A DNA stretch of 64,000 nt from Escallonia rubra (taxonomy: Eukaryota > Streptophyta > Magnoliopsida > Escalloniales > Escalloniaceae). The stretch is taken from positions 1 through 64,000 of the forward strand of contig JAVXUO010002971.1 in the NCBI GenBank assembly GCA_033065855.1, read 5' to 3'. Positions 32,870 through 46,233 of the stretch are shown piece after piece (the stretch's first letter is position 1; every line of letters begins with the position of its first letter). A model generated the notes under the pieces. That model did no database searches. It saw only the letters and a list, made by a program, of their open reading frames with translations, and was not told where the DNA came from. The position numbers were made by a program, and so were the translations under genes.

Positions 32870-35800
32870 CTAGAAGCTTTCCCTTGGATGTTGAGAGAGA
32901 TTGATCGGTTCATAAAAGATCTTTTTTATGTCATCTTTTCCCAATACTGGAGTTCGGAATTCATCGCCCCTTGCATATAGATAATGGCAAAACTTGCTTA
33001 ACTTCCAAACAGACTCCTTAACTGCTTTGGGAACCGAGCTCTCTTGTGTTTGAAGCATCATTCGTAGCACTTCTCTCCTGCTGGATTCGATCATATTTCT
33101 CACTTCAACTATCGCATCTTCCTTGGTTAAGGAACCATTCGATTGATTCACAAGTAAAGAACAAAGATTTACTTTTCTTTCTACGCTCTCCCTCTGCAAA
33201 ACAAAGTGAGAAACTGGACTTCTGTTACTCTTTAGACACTCTAGTTTTGCTATATCTCCTATAAATGAAAAACTGTTAAGGAAAATTCAAAGACAATTCT
33301 TTTTCGAAACAAGTACACTGCCTAAAAAAGAGAACTTTACCTCATCTGATCTGTAATCATTCATAGGTCGTGCAACTCTGCCGATATAATAGTATAGATT
33401 GGCATATTCTTCGCTGCTCAAAACATTCTCCGTCAGTTCTGGGCCGAGAAGAAAGTGAACAGTGAAATAAATCCCACATCCAATTGTAGCTGTCCCATTA
33501 AAGAGATACTCATCTATGCCAGGAGCCAAGTTTTCGGTCCACCAATCGACCTCTTTCAACATACATTTCATCATCACCAGGTTCTGCACTTGAACATATT
33601 GGTGCCTGTTATATTCCAGTGAGACGTAAACTCTATAAACTTTATATACTCAATCCTAAATGTCGTACCAAATTAATTAGGTGATGTTTAACACATCGAC
33701 CTTGCTTAGCGAATGCCTTGGGTGCAAGATCATTATTAATTGTATCGTAAAGTGCAGAGAATACGATCTTGTTTCGGTCGGAGCTGTAATCAGCAGAGGA
33801 GTATTCATCCCACCTGCAGGCCATTATTTAGGCAAAACATTATTTAGGAGTATCATGTGTAGATCGACAAAGTCGTACGCCTTCAAAATATAAAGAAGTT
33901 TCACATAGAAAGGTAAGAGTTTCTGAATGCATTGCCCTTGTTTCTTTCATAATAAGGTACGTTCAGTCAAAACTACCGGGCAAGGACACTTACTTTTCAA
34001 CCAATTCAATGATGTTGAGCAATTCTTCTCTTGTCCCGTCAATGTCAAACATATCATCCACAATAGTTGCAATAACAGAAATCTTGCTCCATCCAATTCG
34101 CGCATCAGAGAATTCAGGTGCAAAATGGACACTAGCGACCATGAAATGGGAGGAGTACAATACATGCCAGTCGAGCCCCAACTGATCCATTCTGGTGTCT
34201 TTCACCCATCTAGTTATGCACGCATTATGACCTGTCAGTAATGAAATTTTATTGAATTCTCTAAAGAGGTAAGCGTTAGTGTCGATACTTCTCAAGTTGC
34301 TGAAGTTCTTCGCGGTGTATGGCTTGGCAGCTGTTAAAATCTTCCACCGCCAGTGCAAGAATGACCCCATTATTGATATTGGAACACCTGCTGGAACACA
34401 TGAAGGCAGTAATATAATACCAAGTACCTGCAACAGTTTTTTTGTTGTAACAATTAAATGATCGTTTACCTATGAGATGTTTTGAGCATTGCGAAATTAT
34501 CTATGTCGTACAGATCTATGCTTCTTCTATTCTCAACTCGATCCGGATTGTGAATAGAAAACTCCAGAGCGTATTCCACCTAAAAATGGCACCATATTTG
34601 TTTCTCAGCCAAGACGTTCAGCAAATAAACCAAAAACAGAAAGTTTATCCCTGTAGTATTACCTCATTCCGCAATCTTTCATCATAAATTGCTCGATTCA
34701 ACAACTCGTTCTTTAAAAAGTTGCTTGTCCAGTCATGAATCTTTTCAAGAATCGGTTCCCTTTGAAAAATTCTGATTTCGGCAGCCTTATATAACTCAAG
34801 AATTGTACTTGCATTTGTATATCGCATGCCTACGGTACTAAAGAAGTGCTCTTCATCAACGAATTCCGCTAATGCATCTGCACCACAAACATAATTTACG
34901 CATCCAAAATAAGTAAACATTGATAATTAAGCTCTAAAACTGTATATATAGGTACCCCCAAAATCTCAAGTTACTGCCTGATATATAAATAAATCTTATT
35001 GTGCAACGCGGTTCTTAAGTGTATCAAAGTCATACTCGAAGCTATTATGCACAAATTTGGTATGTAAATAGATCCATTTTTCAACTGAGTTTACTGCTAT
35101 TATGCCCTTTGATCAACGAGAGAAACATGAGCTACTGTAACCAAACTCGTAGAACTTGCAAAGGCGAGTTTGCTGCCAATATCTATAAAATTCGGAGCAC
35201 ACCTGATCCAACCTCATAACCGTGCATTCTTAGGAGACGAAATGCTGAGGCGCAACATGTAACATCCAAAAAGATCTCCTCATTTCTTTGCTGCCAGGAC
35301 CTACAAATCATCAAAAGTTATGGTTTGAATAGCACACACACACTCACCTACACAATGCATATAAGATTAACGTAGCACTTCTGGAAACTACCGATATGTT
35401 TCGCTAAGGACACTCTCTATCTCAACTCCAAAATGTCGATCAATTCCCAATTTCATGACAGTGTCAACCACAGAGAGGCGAGAGTATATGTCGAAAGGAT
35501 AAACTGTGGGAACTGCAAAAAAATATGTCAAGAAAACCAACTTGGAAGAAGTGACGAGATGGATACTGAAGATGGTTAAAAGAATTAATGGTAGCCACAC
35601 TGTGGATGTTGTCCATCATGCCTTTATAGCATAATTTTTTCATTAGCAACACCTTCGCAATATTATGAAACTTCACTATTTTGACCTTATAAGGCAGCCA
35701 AAACTGCACGCTTACGGAAATAATATATTGCAATCAAAGTTCACTATTTTGACCTCAAAATTGATTATGCTCGCATACATGAGCGTAGAATTATGTGTAA

Positions 35801-37296
35801 TCTAGTACCCGATCTTCCGTATAAGCACAAGAGAGACCGCAGGTACTCAACACTCTTATCATCCGAAAGGTGAATCAAGCTAGGTGCTGTAGTGGCCGGC
35901 GAATTGAATAGCGAGCCATTACTTCTTTGGTGAGTCATCACCTCCTTCCAACTATGAGCTTCACCAAATGCTTCAGCAACATATGCAATACGACTTTTGT
36001 CCCTGAAACTGCTTTAGGGAAAGCTCAAAGCATTAGATTTGCTTCAAATATATTAGCTAGAAACTAAGAAAAATTGATAAATCCGTGTGTAGAGCTTTTC
36101 TTTTTTAGATAATGGGTTTGAAAAAATTATAAATCCGTACATTAGAGTTGCTCAAAGCATTAGAGTTGCTTCAATTCATGCAAGACATCCCACAACTATT
36201 TTCCTGGTACAACCTCTGTCTCCTCTTAATACCGACTATTTTAGATAATGGGTTTGAAAACCTCGAGTATCCAGGTACATTGTTGATGCATCACAATGGT
36301 CTGCGAATGCTTAATATAGTTCTCCCACTCATTGGTTCATCTTAATGCGGTATTTACAATGCAAATAAGCAAATGAAAGAAGCACTAAACCTCTTGACTT
36401 TGTGTTCAGCATTGCTGAGCATTATATCCACCAAAGCAGTGTCCAAAGGCAGATTCAAACCCAGTTCAATCGCCTTACTAACCATACCGGGAAATACAAT
36501 ATCGAACCCAATAGGAGAAGGTTGTTGCTTGTCGTTGACATAAAAGTGATTCGAGCTAATGAAGTCGAGGCCTGAAAGTACAGGCAAGAAAAGAAAAAGA
36601 AATGAACGAGATACGTAGCAAGATCTTAATAAACTTGTACGACCTCTGTTTCATTAGATTTTGTTCTCATGACTTTCTAAAAAGTTCTTATTTAATTTAA
36701 GGTGAGACTAACAAATTCATACCCTTGATCTTGCTATTTGAGTTTTCATGTATGAAAACCTATCGTGTAAAGTTTTTAAAAAAGTAAAAGAAAAAAATGA
36801 CTTAGCAGTTGCTTTCCGTGCCGCTGTTTTGTAACTTAGCAGTTGCTAATTATTTAGACGTAGTGACTGTTGAAAGAATTAAATGACTTATATCCAAAAG
36901 TTTAGAGAGTAATAAATTTGGTGGAACTGAATTATAGGAGCCAAAGTTGTGACGCGTGTAGTTGCAACCTAGTAGGCAGCCACCCACAGATGATTAAATG
37001 ACCTAAATCTAAAAGTTAAACGGCAAATTTTAAAACTGCACTCTAAACTTTACATTTTGTATAACTTTAGTACCCAAGCTTGAAGGTACGTAAAAAAAGT
37101 ACTCAACTTTGACAAAGCCTTCCAAATCAGTACATCGGTTGAAGGACAACGGATACTGTTAAAAAGTCTGAGGGCGAGGACTGTCAATAACATAAGACTA
37201 TATCTAAAAAACACGCTGATTTTCAAATAATACCTAACTTTGAAAAAGCGTACAAAATGAGTACCTCAAATTTTTGTCTTCCTTAATTTAATCAAA

Positions 37297-37336
<40 letters not shown>

Positions 37337-39572
37337 TGTGTGATCAATTTATCCCTCTTCATTAATCATTACAAATATATCTCAAAAACACGTGGCACTA
37401 TCTTAACCGTTTGATTATTTTATATTCCTTAATTAATCATTAAAAAAAATTAATTTTTTTTATCTTCCTTAATTAATCATTAAAAATATCTCTCCCCTTC
37501 TCTCTCTCCATCTCTCCCCCTCTCCCACTCCCTCTCCGTATAAGCCACCGTCTCACCGCCGTAATCATTTGTCATCCTCATCGTCCACACTGGCAACCGA
37601 CCACCATCACCATCGGTCTTGCCACTGCCACCACTTACATCAGTGACCCATCACCGCCGATCTGGCCACTGCCACCTCCCACACCGGTGAACGTGCCACC
37701 GTCACCACCGATCTAACATCCGCTATGCATTATTTACCGACCTATATTTACCACCATCGTGCCTGACCGCCGGCGTCCATATCAATCTCCAATCACCTTC
37801 GGTGCTCACATCCACGACCCAAGACCAGTCGTCGCCGGCGCACCCAACACCGCCACAACCTGACATCACCACCACCATAACTCCTACACAGAGGCATCAT
37901 CGTCGTCAGTTGACTGAGCACCAATTTTTGAAAACTGGGGTACTCGTGATAACACAACATTTCTACACAATCTTCTCCTTTCGGGTGACACAGTTCTGTA
38001 GAATCCGTGGCTTAGTTGTAGGGAGAGTTTGAATGGTATTGATTGAGCTGATTTAGGAATTTGGGAGAACCTTAATAGCGGAGTGAATACGGGGGAGATC
38101 AGGCACCTACTAATTTTATTTCGAGGATTGTGTATTTTGCTTCAAGCCTCTTTCTGTGTGCGGCGGTGTTGGGTTTCTGACGGTGGTGGCTACAAGGGTT
38201 GGGTTTGTCACGGCGGTGGCCACACGGGTGATGGGCTAGTGACGGCGGTGTTGGTTTTGTTATGGCGGTCGTGACACGCATTAGATTACTTGGGTAGGGA
38301 CTAGAGCCTAGCGAGTCAGTTTGGTTTAAGTTATCATATCAATTCTTAGAATCCCGGCGTGGGTAAACACTGTTTAGCTCGCTCTATAGAGAGCTTAAGT
38401 CTTTTTTTATTTATCATCATATGTATGAATGAACTTGACGGTTTACATTGATTTCAATGTCTTATATAAGTTTTGAAAGTTGATTATTTGAATTGGGATT
38501 TTTATGTCATTAAGTAGTGTTAGTTTTAACGCCCCGGGAGTTCAGATTGATAATGCTCCAAACATTATCAGAGAGTTAAAGCTCCAAGTTTTCGGGGTGT
38601 TACATTGTGCACCTCTTAACACATATGGTGGGAGTTGAGGAGCTCTGGAACGAGGTAAAGCCACTAATGTATGATTATGTGCAGTATACGCTCCTTTTTT
38701 TTTATTGAGTGCAATATTACTACACGAGATCTACACGTAGTTTGAGAGGCCAAAGTGTCTGCTCAACAGGCAATTGATGTAAACCGTTTCACCAACTAGG
38801 AGTGGCTGTGGCTTTCAGGAAGCTTATGGGAGGGTTATCTCGTGGTTGCCAATTGCATATTTACATAGGAGTTTTCTAACTTATCTTTTTGTTAAAGTGC
38901 TTCACCCCCGTTCCTTTTTGTGGTTTATTTTGCTTTTTGTCCTTGTACCCCTTCATAAGGATTTGTCATATATGGCCCTATGTTGTATTCTACTGTTTTT
39001 ATTTGATAAATAAATGCAATTCTGATTCCAAATCGAGGAAGAAAAGGAAAAAAAAAAAGGGGGTGAAGCACTAGCACTTAATAACAAAAACCGAAGAGCG
39101 TACTTACCTTTTTGAACAAGTTGTTCGCCAACTTTCCACTTTTGAAGGGCAAGCAAACATGCCAATGTCGATGAGAGGGAGTCTTTAACTAGTAATGGAT
39201 GGCTTGGATTAAGGCCCCATGACCCGTTTGGGTGCTGATTTTGCATAATCCAATCCACGGATTCTGGAAACAGAGGCTCCTTTAAAGCACCCCTAGACGG
39301 TACCATGGCCACCCATGCAGTGTCATAAGAAGAAGAAGAGAGCTGAACCTTGCCAAACATTTCCTTGATTCTTGCAATAGAGCCTTGTGCATCCACCTTT
39401 TGCTGTCAAGTTTGAAGTTACTTCATTACAGGGCAATTCGTATGGTTTCCCAAATAATCTTCAAAGATTATAACCCATGTTAATAGTATGGTAATGTTCC
39501 TTTTAGATCAGCTTACCAAAGCAAGATTGTGGCTTCCTCTGATTATCCATGTCTTAGCAAACCGCCGTGCAG
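32870..39572 (-). CDS. KSL: Ent-kaurene synthase-like diterpene synthase (KSL), 5' exon missing
   Basis: Class I diterpene synthase, presumably plastidial, which ionises a bicyclic diphosphate (such as copalyl diphosphate) to form a diterpene. Exons I deduced: 39572-39517, 39396-39108, 36571-36391, 36002-35809, 35512-35392, 35300-35203, 34877-34663, 34579-34470, 34387-34289, 34209-33994, 33813-33669, 33583-33341, 33193-32870. All introns are GT-AG, all phases agree and no stop occurs over about 763 codons, close to family length minus a transit peptide. Conserved: [87 protein letters not shown]. Metal sites: DDMFD (34058-34044) and NDYRSDERE, spanning the last intron. No DxDD, so no class II activity. 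Where kaurene synthases have Pro-Ile in the active-site helix this has TIGCGIYF, so the product may not be ent-kaurene. The start exon was not found. Confidence 0.92.
37301..37333. repeat. (CT)n microsatellite
   Basis: About 16 CT units on the plus strand inside the large KSL intron. Confidence 0.95.
38897..39071. repeat. 175-bp segment bounded by perfect 13-bp inverted repeats
   Basis: GTGCTTCACCCCC at 38897-38909 and its exact reverse complement at 39059-39071 flank a T-rich then A-rich core (an A-run at 39047-39058). It ends 37 bp from a KSL exon. It may be a small transposable element; no target duplication is evident. Confidence 0.5.
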
Positions 39573-40835
39573 CTGCAAAAAATAATTTATATCATATCGT
39601 TCTATAGCTATGTCTATGTATTATGCGTGGACTTATATAACATGCAAAGCAAGAAACACAACCAAGCGCAATAGTTTTATTACATAATTTTTTAAATGTA
39701 AAATAGGACTAATAACAATAATATATTGAACATAAGTCTGCAATATTATCTTAGATGCAGTTCTTATTTATTAGGTTACTTAAATTACAGTTATTTTGAT
39801 GAATTTTTGCATTGAGTGGGGTACAAAAAGTTAACTAAAGTAGTATTAAATAACTCCTTTTGGCAAACGAAAAATAGGACATTTCTATTTGGCATCGCGC
39901 GACAAAAAAATGGCTGTATTTTTATAATGAATTAGTTTTCAATTAGGTTAAAGCTTATAGTAAATCTGATAGTTTCAAAATTGTATACTAAACATATAAA
40001 TTAGTGTCTCTAAAATCTCCAACTATCAACTGGAATGGGCCTTATTTCGGTATAGGCATAATGGAAAATTTGTATACTACACATATCTATATTGAACACC
40101 CTACGTTTTAAACGTATAAACTCAGTATCTCAAACTATATAATCAACCCAAAGAAGTCCATAAGGGTACAGAAATAAACTATTCTCAATCTCCTCATGGG
40201 TAAATAGGTCACTAACTTAAAAAAACATCTGAAAACTCATGGCACTAACTTAAAAAAACATCTGATAACCACAAAAATAACAAGGAAATTTGAGTTTTCT
40301 TTTCTTCTATAATGACTCATCTTCTACGAAATTAACAATTGCCAAACCACAGCATGGCACCCTCCCATCTCCATAGGTACCACGATAAAGTTGGATTTGA
40401 TGCATAATTTAGGGCACACCTTTTGTTCTTTTAAATTTAATTAATTTTGAATAATCCGAGTTTTATTTGTTAGTCTTATATAATTTGAAAAGTAAATTGA
40501 TATGCTGTAAATCTAACTAACCAACAGACTGCTTATTCCGATTTAGTTTTGGTTATAGTGTCCATAAACACTCTCTGATGTAGAAGAAAATAATGGTGTT
40601 AGTATATAAAATGTAGAATAAAATAATGTTGCTTCAATTGATTTGAATCACCTCTATAAAAGAACGCGCACGCATGCACCCCAACCATAGCTAGAAATTG
40701 TCTATAGTACTACAAAGTTGTTGTAATCCTTATCGTAGAGAAATTTTAGGCCACTTTTCTGGATAAGACCTCACGACAAACGAAAGTGATATATCACATA
40801 TGTGGGACTTAAAATTTAAAATAAGTTATAAGCAA
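39573..40835. other. AT-rich sequence upstream of the visible KSL exons
   Basis: If the gene is whole, this lies within intron 1 or holds the missing first exon. I found no start codon with a plausible Ser/Arg-rich transit peptide joined in the needed phase (the exon at 39572 needs one base from the previous exon). A short open minus-strand stretch near 40690-40600 (MVGVHACAFFYRGDSN) is not convincing. A Helitron-like element starts at 40836. Confidence 0.5.
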
Positions 40836-43800
40836 TCTATATCTATATCATATAAATATATAATAGACGAAGCGTCGTGCGTTACGGAGGCGACACAAAC
40901 TTTTTTTAGTATTCTTTTTCCTTTTTATCCCTTTTAATTTTGCGACACGTCATCGCCTTTTACTTATGCGACACGTCATCTTGTTTGTTTTGATATCATA
41001 TTCCTTTTTCACTTTTACTTATTTACTTATTAGAGATACATATGCGCCGTGACTTTTTATTTTGATATCACATTCCTTTCTCACTTCTACTTATTAGAGA
41101 CGCATATGTACCATAACTCTTTACTATAATTTATTATTAAAAAATTCGCAGCTATTATTGACATAATTTTACTAACCTTTATAAAAGTAGAAAACTAATT
41201 ATATACCTTCTAAAACTCCACCTATTCAATATACTTACATATAAGGTCTTAATTTTCAATATTAACACCTCAAAAATACTTTAAAAATCTCTAATTATTA
41301 AAGTTACACACGCATCATGACTCATTATTATAACTTATTATTAAAAAAATTCACATGTATTATTGGCATAATTTCACTAAACTTTATAAGAGTAGAAAAT
41401 CGATTATGCACCTTCTAAAACTCTTCCTATTCAATATACTAACATATAAGGTCACTACTAACATCCCAAAATTACTTTAAAACTTCTAATTATTAAAGTC
41501 ACACATGCATCATGACTCTTACTATAATTTATTATTAAAAATTTTGCAAGTATTACTAACATAATTTTACTAACATTTATAAGAGTAGAAAACTAATTAT
41601 GCACATATTAAAACTCTACATGTTCAATATACTTACATATAAGGTCTTAATTTTCACTACTAACACCTCAAAAATACTTTAAAAACTTATACTTATTAAA
41701 GTTACACATGCATGATGACTCTTTACTATAACTTATTATTAAAAATTAGTAGATATTATTGACATAATTTTACTAAACTTTATAAGAGTTAAAAACTAAT
41801 TATGCACCTTCTAAAACTCTACCTATTCAATATACTTATATTCAGGGTCTTAATTTTCACTACAAACACCTCAAAAATACATTTAAAACTAATTGTGCAT
41901 TGTCGAGACGACACATAAGCTTTTTTAGGGGTTCTTTTCTTTTTTTTTATCCCTTTTAATTATGCGACACGTCATCTTTTTTTTCATTTTGCAACACATC
42001 ATCGTCTTTGTTTGGGCGTTTCATTCCTCTTTTACTTCTACTTACTAAAGTCTCACATGCATCGTGACTTTTTATTAATAAAAAATTCGGAGTTATTATC
42101 ACTATAAATTTAGTTGACCTTATAAGAGTAAAAAATCAATTCTAAACATTCTAAAACTCTACCTAATCAATGTATTAACAAATTAGGACTTAATTTTGAT
42201 AATTAACACCTCAAAAATACTTTAAATAACAAAATAAACACTCAAACATAAAGAAAACATTAATTATATGTCACCATGTTATTCCTTCTTTACCTCTACT
42301 TATTAAAGCCACACATGTATCATGACTCTTTAGTATAATTTATTATTAAAAGTTATACGTCACCATGTTTGTTTTGATGTTATATTCATCCTTTATATCT
42401 ACTTATTAAAGTCACGCATGTATAATGACTCTTTAGTGTAATTTATTATTAAAAATTTGGAGTCATTATTACCATAAATTTAGTAGACCTTATAAGTAAA
42501 AATCTCTTCTACACCTTCTAAAACTCTACCTAATTAACGTATCAACGTATTAGGACTTGATTTTTACTATTAATACCTCAATATCACTTTTTTATAACAA
42601 AATAAACACTCAAACATAAAGAAAAAATAAATTACACATCATCATGTTTGCTTTGGTGTTCCATTTGTTTTTCTACTTCTACTTATTATAGTCACATATG
42701 CACCATGACTCTTTATTGTAGCTTGTTATTGAAAAATTCGGAGGTATAATTACCATAAATTTAGTTGACCTTATAAGACTAGAAAATCAGTTATATACCT
42801 TCTAAAATTCTACATAGTCAATATATATCAACATATTGGAACTTGATTTTAACTATTAGCACCTCAAAAACACTTGAAATAACAACATAAACACTCAAAC
42901 ATAAAGAAAACATAAGTCACCTATGAAGAAAAAAAAATTATAGGTTACAAATTAAAAGCTTTCTTTTCCTTATACAAAAGTAACGTGTAAAAAGAATATG
43001 TGTTAATTGTTGTAAATAATTAAAAATACCAATTTAAGATTTTACTTCATTAGTTAATTCTAATTATATCACATTGAACTTTAAGATACATAAGCTTTTA
43101 TAAGTATTCTTTCTTTTTTACCTTTCTAACTTATGCGTCACATCATTTTATTTATTTTAATGTCCTTTTTTTTAACACAACTTTAACTCTTTACTAAAAT
43201 TTATTATTAAAATATTTGTGACATTATTGTACCAATTGTTGTAAACCTTTTAAAAGTAGAAAAACAATTCTAAAATTTTAAGTGTATAACATTGAACTTT
43301 CAAATACATTAGCTTTTTTAGTGTTGTTTTTCCTTTGTCCCCCTCTTACTTGCATGTCATCGCATTTATTTTGGTCATTTTATTTTTTTCCCCTACTTAT
43401 TAAATATGTATTATAATTTATTGTTAAAAAATTATGGCTATTATTGGCCCAATTTTTGTAAACCTTTTAAAATTAGGATACTAACTCTAAAGTTTTTAAA
43501 ACACTACCTAATGAAATATGCTTATATATTAGGCCTTAATTTTGATTGTTAATACCTTAAGTGCACTTTAAAATAACAAAATAATATCTCACAAATATAA
43601 AGTATGAAGACTACGTAACAAAAATAAAGATTGATACTTAACATATTTTTATATAAGCAATATATGAAACGAATATGACTTCATTTTTAGATATCTTTGA
43701 AATGCTAAACTAACAATTTATTTCACAAATTAATTTTAGAATAATATTTCAAAGTCTAAAGTAGAAATCATATACTGTTTTGAATGCCCAAAACAAAGAA

Positions 43801-46233
43801 ACAAATATAACACATTCTTAAATTCGTTACTATAGAAAATCTTCAAAAACATATCAAAACGGCTCCTCCAAAAATTGTTGAACGTGATCTTGAAAGTGAA
43901 ACAATTAAGCACAAGGATTGTCACTATAATGCTACGCTATTTAATTTCTTTTATAAGATTGATTCTATCTTTGAAAGTGATGGTTAACTAAGAAATTTTT
44001 AGCCGCTAGCTAAGTCATAGGAAGATGCCTACAGCCTCCCATACGGTGAAACTCGATGGCTATTGACTCTTAATGACACTTATTTAGTGACTTTTAAAAA
44101 TTGTCAGTTATGGTACCAACAAAAATGATACTAAGCATATTTATCGACCATTAACTGTTTTGTATAGAGGGTTGCAGGGATTTTCATGGGTAGCAGGTAA
44201 AAATAACTCATTGTCTGAAATGAATTAAATTACTGCACGTGCTTCCATTTCAGTTCCAATGCCTATTTTTAGTTGTCTATTTACGTCTACACAATAAATT
44301 ACAAATTGTATAGTTCGTGCATCTTTTTTAGGATTTTTCTTTTCCAATACAAATGACTGCGGCCGTTTTTTAATTCATTATGTTCGCATTCATGTGTATA
44401 TACAAGGTAATCTACAAAAAATAATGTTAAATATTTGATATTCTAACTTCATAAACTTCTATAATCACCATAATGTATTATAAGCTTAGAACTTAACGAA
44501 CAATCTACAAATTAAAGATTAAGTATAAGAATTTTGTAACCTTACGCAATTATATCCCCATCTATAACGGTTTAGACAACTTTACAAATATTTACCGCTA
44601 TATAATTGTTTAGCCTAAAAAATAAAAATAAAAATTGTAAAATGATGTGACATGTTTATGATCATTCAGCCAAAAATAAACTGTAAAACGAATATAACTA
44701 AATATGTTGGTTAAAAGTTTTGGTCAGTAATTTCCTTACTCTAAGGTTTTGCGCTATCCTATTTAGTCGCAACATAATATGCAGATTCAATATGATATAA
44801 ATTAAATAAATAGTGTAAATTTAAAACATTAATTATGTGAGCATTTTTTAAATTCAACTAATTTTATGTTGGAAAAGTTTTGAACCAATTGTTTTCTATG
44901 GTACTTTTATTGTGAGTAATTAAACTCTTAACCATTCTAAATTCTATATTAGCATTATACCATTTATGATTTTATGTTAACTTTTATACTTTTGAATATA
45001 ATTGCATATAAAATCTAAAAAGATATTAGTTATGTTGTGATGAATGTAAATTAAAACTTAGATTAAAAACCTTATTATCTCTTCAGATAAATCTTACTTA
45101 GTAAGCATGCTTATTGTATGCTTTGTGAAATCTTGGTTAAATTTTATTCAACAATTTCCTTACTACGAGGTTTTTGAGCTATCCTATGTAGTCATGTTAG
45201 TTAAACTTTATATAATTACCTCATGCAATGATTACTATATTCTCTGTATACTTTGTTGGTGGATTACATTTGCTTTTGAAAGTGGCACATCATCCTTACT
45301 TAATTAGTCTATGCTATAAACAAATATATGGACCAAAATTTTCTCTATCAAAATTAAACTAATAAGTAATTAATGTTATGGGTAACGCATTCAAGGTACA
45401 AATTATATTTAAAAAGTTTTTCGAAAATAATTAAAATGTCTTGAGCAATAGCAAATTGATCTCAATATGTTCTCCGCATATTATTTTTATCGGTAGAGAA
45501 TTTACTTTTTCTTTTTTGTTTACTAAATGAACTTTTAATTTTTGTTCATCTACTTAGTTACCAAATCAGAATTAACAACTATGCACAAGGACATTGCTTA
45601 ATGATATTTCACCATAAAGATTAATTTCTTTTATTACAAGCGAGTTCAAGATAAAAATTAAAATAGCTGTCTTTGATGAAATAACCATAATAAAATAAAA
45701 CTGTTGATCAATGATGCGCCACAAAACATGGAAAACTAAAACAATGTCCCACATTTATATGGATATGGTAAGAAAATTAAATATCGTAAATATAATTTGT
45801 GTATTAATTCTTGAAATTTAACTTCTTCGTACAAAAACAAAATTAGTACTTAAAATACTAAAGAACAAAGTAACATGCTAATTTAAAGTGAAATAATTGA
45901 TGACTCATTTTATGCTTCACTTTTTGAATACTTTATTTTGAACTTCGGAATTTTACTAATTTATTAGCAATATAACTTGCTTTACTATTATAAAATAATT
46001 TCGGTAATATGTTTTCATTGAATTTCTCTTGATTATGATATTGCTTATATGTGAAGTGCATGAATGCGATATGTTTTAAAATCATGGTTCACTTTAAGTG
46101 CATACGAATAAATCGTAACTTTCAAAACTATTGACATGATGCTTAAATACCCAACCTTAACTCCACCAAAATAAGTTAAAACTCAAACATACTTATAGCG
46201 TTTAAATATAACTCACCCGGGTTACTGAACTAG
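40836..46233. mobile_element. Helitron-like element A (5.4 kb)
   Basis: It starts TCTATATCTATATCATATAA after an A and ends ...ACTGAACTAG (46224-46233) before a T, as expected for insertion between A and T. The 5' region contains ATAATAGACGAAGCGTCGTG and GGAGGCGACAC, shared with the copies beginning near 46240, 57583 and 61932. Near the 3' end is CACCCGGGTTACTG, a damaged form of the hairpin seen complete in copy C. It has no coding capacity (no Rep/helicase), so it is non-autonomous. Sequence throughout is AT-rich and matches copy C along most of its length. Confidence 0.7.
41090..42800. repeat. ~200-bp tandem repeats inside Helitron A
   Basis: The phrase CATGACTCTTTACTATAA recurs at about 41110, 41310, 41511 and 41714, a period near 200 bp, each followed by TTATTATTAAAAA, CATAATTTTACTAA, CTTATAAGAGTAGAAAA and CACCTTCTAAAACTCTACC. 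Later units (42066-42790) are more diverged, with periods of about 120-270 bp. Confidence 0.85.

Larger units (their letters stand above)
36572..39107. other. Large KSL intron with repeat insertions
   Basis: This 2.5-kb intron is far longer than the others, which are about 75-400 bp apart from the roughly 300-bp introns near 35000. It contains a (CT)n run (37301-37333), a GC-richer CCACC/CGCCG region (37540-38280), a phrase TAACGCCCCGGG...CGGGGTGTTACA (38528-38606) resembling gypsy LTR ends but only 80 bp apart, and a 175-bp segment bounded by 13-bp inverted repeats (38897-39071). No coding domain is seen. The extra length is probably inserted TE DNA. Confidence 0.6.

Noticed and set aside
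38528..38606. TAACGCCCC ... GGGGTGTTACA as a complete gypsy LTR
   Set aside because: Only about 80 bp separate the two phrases, far too short for an LTR of that type. At most it is a deleted remnant.
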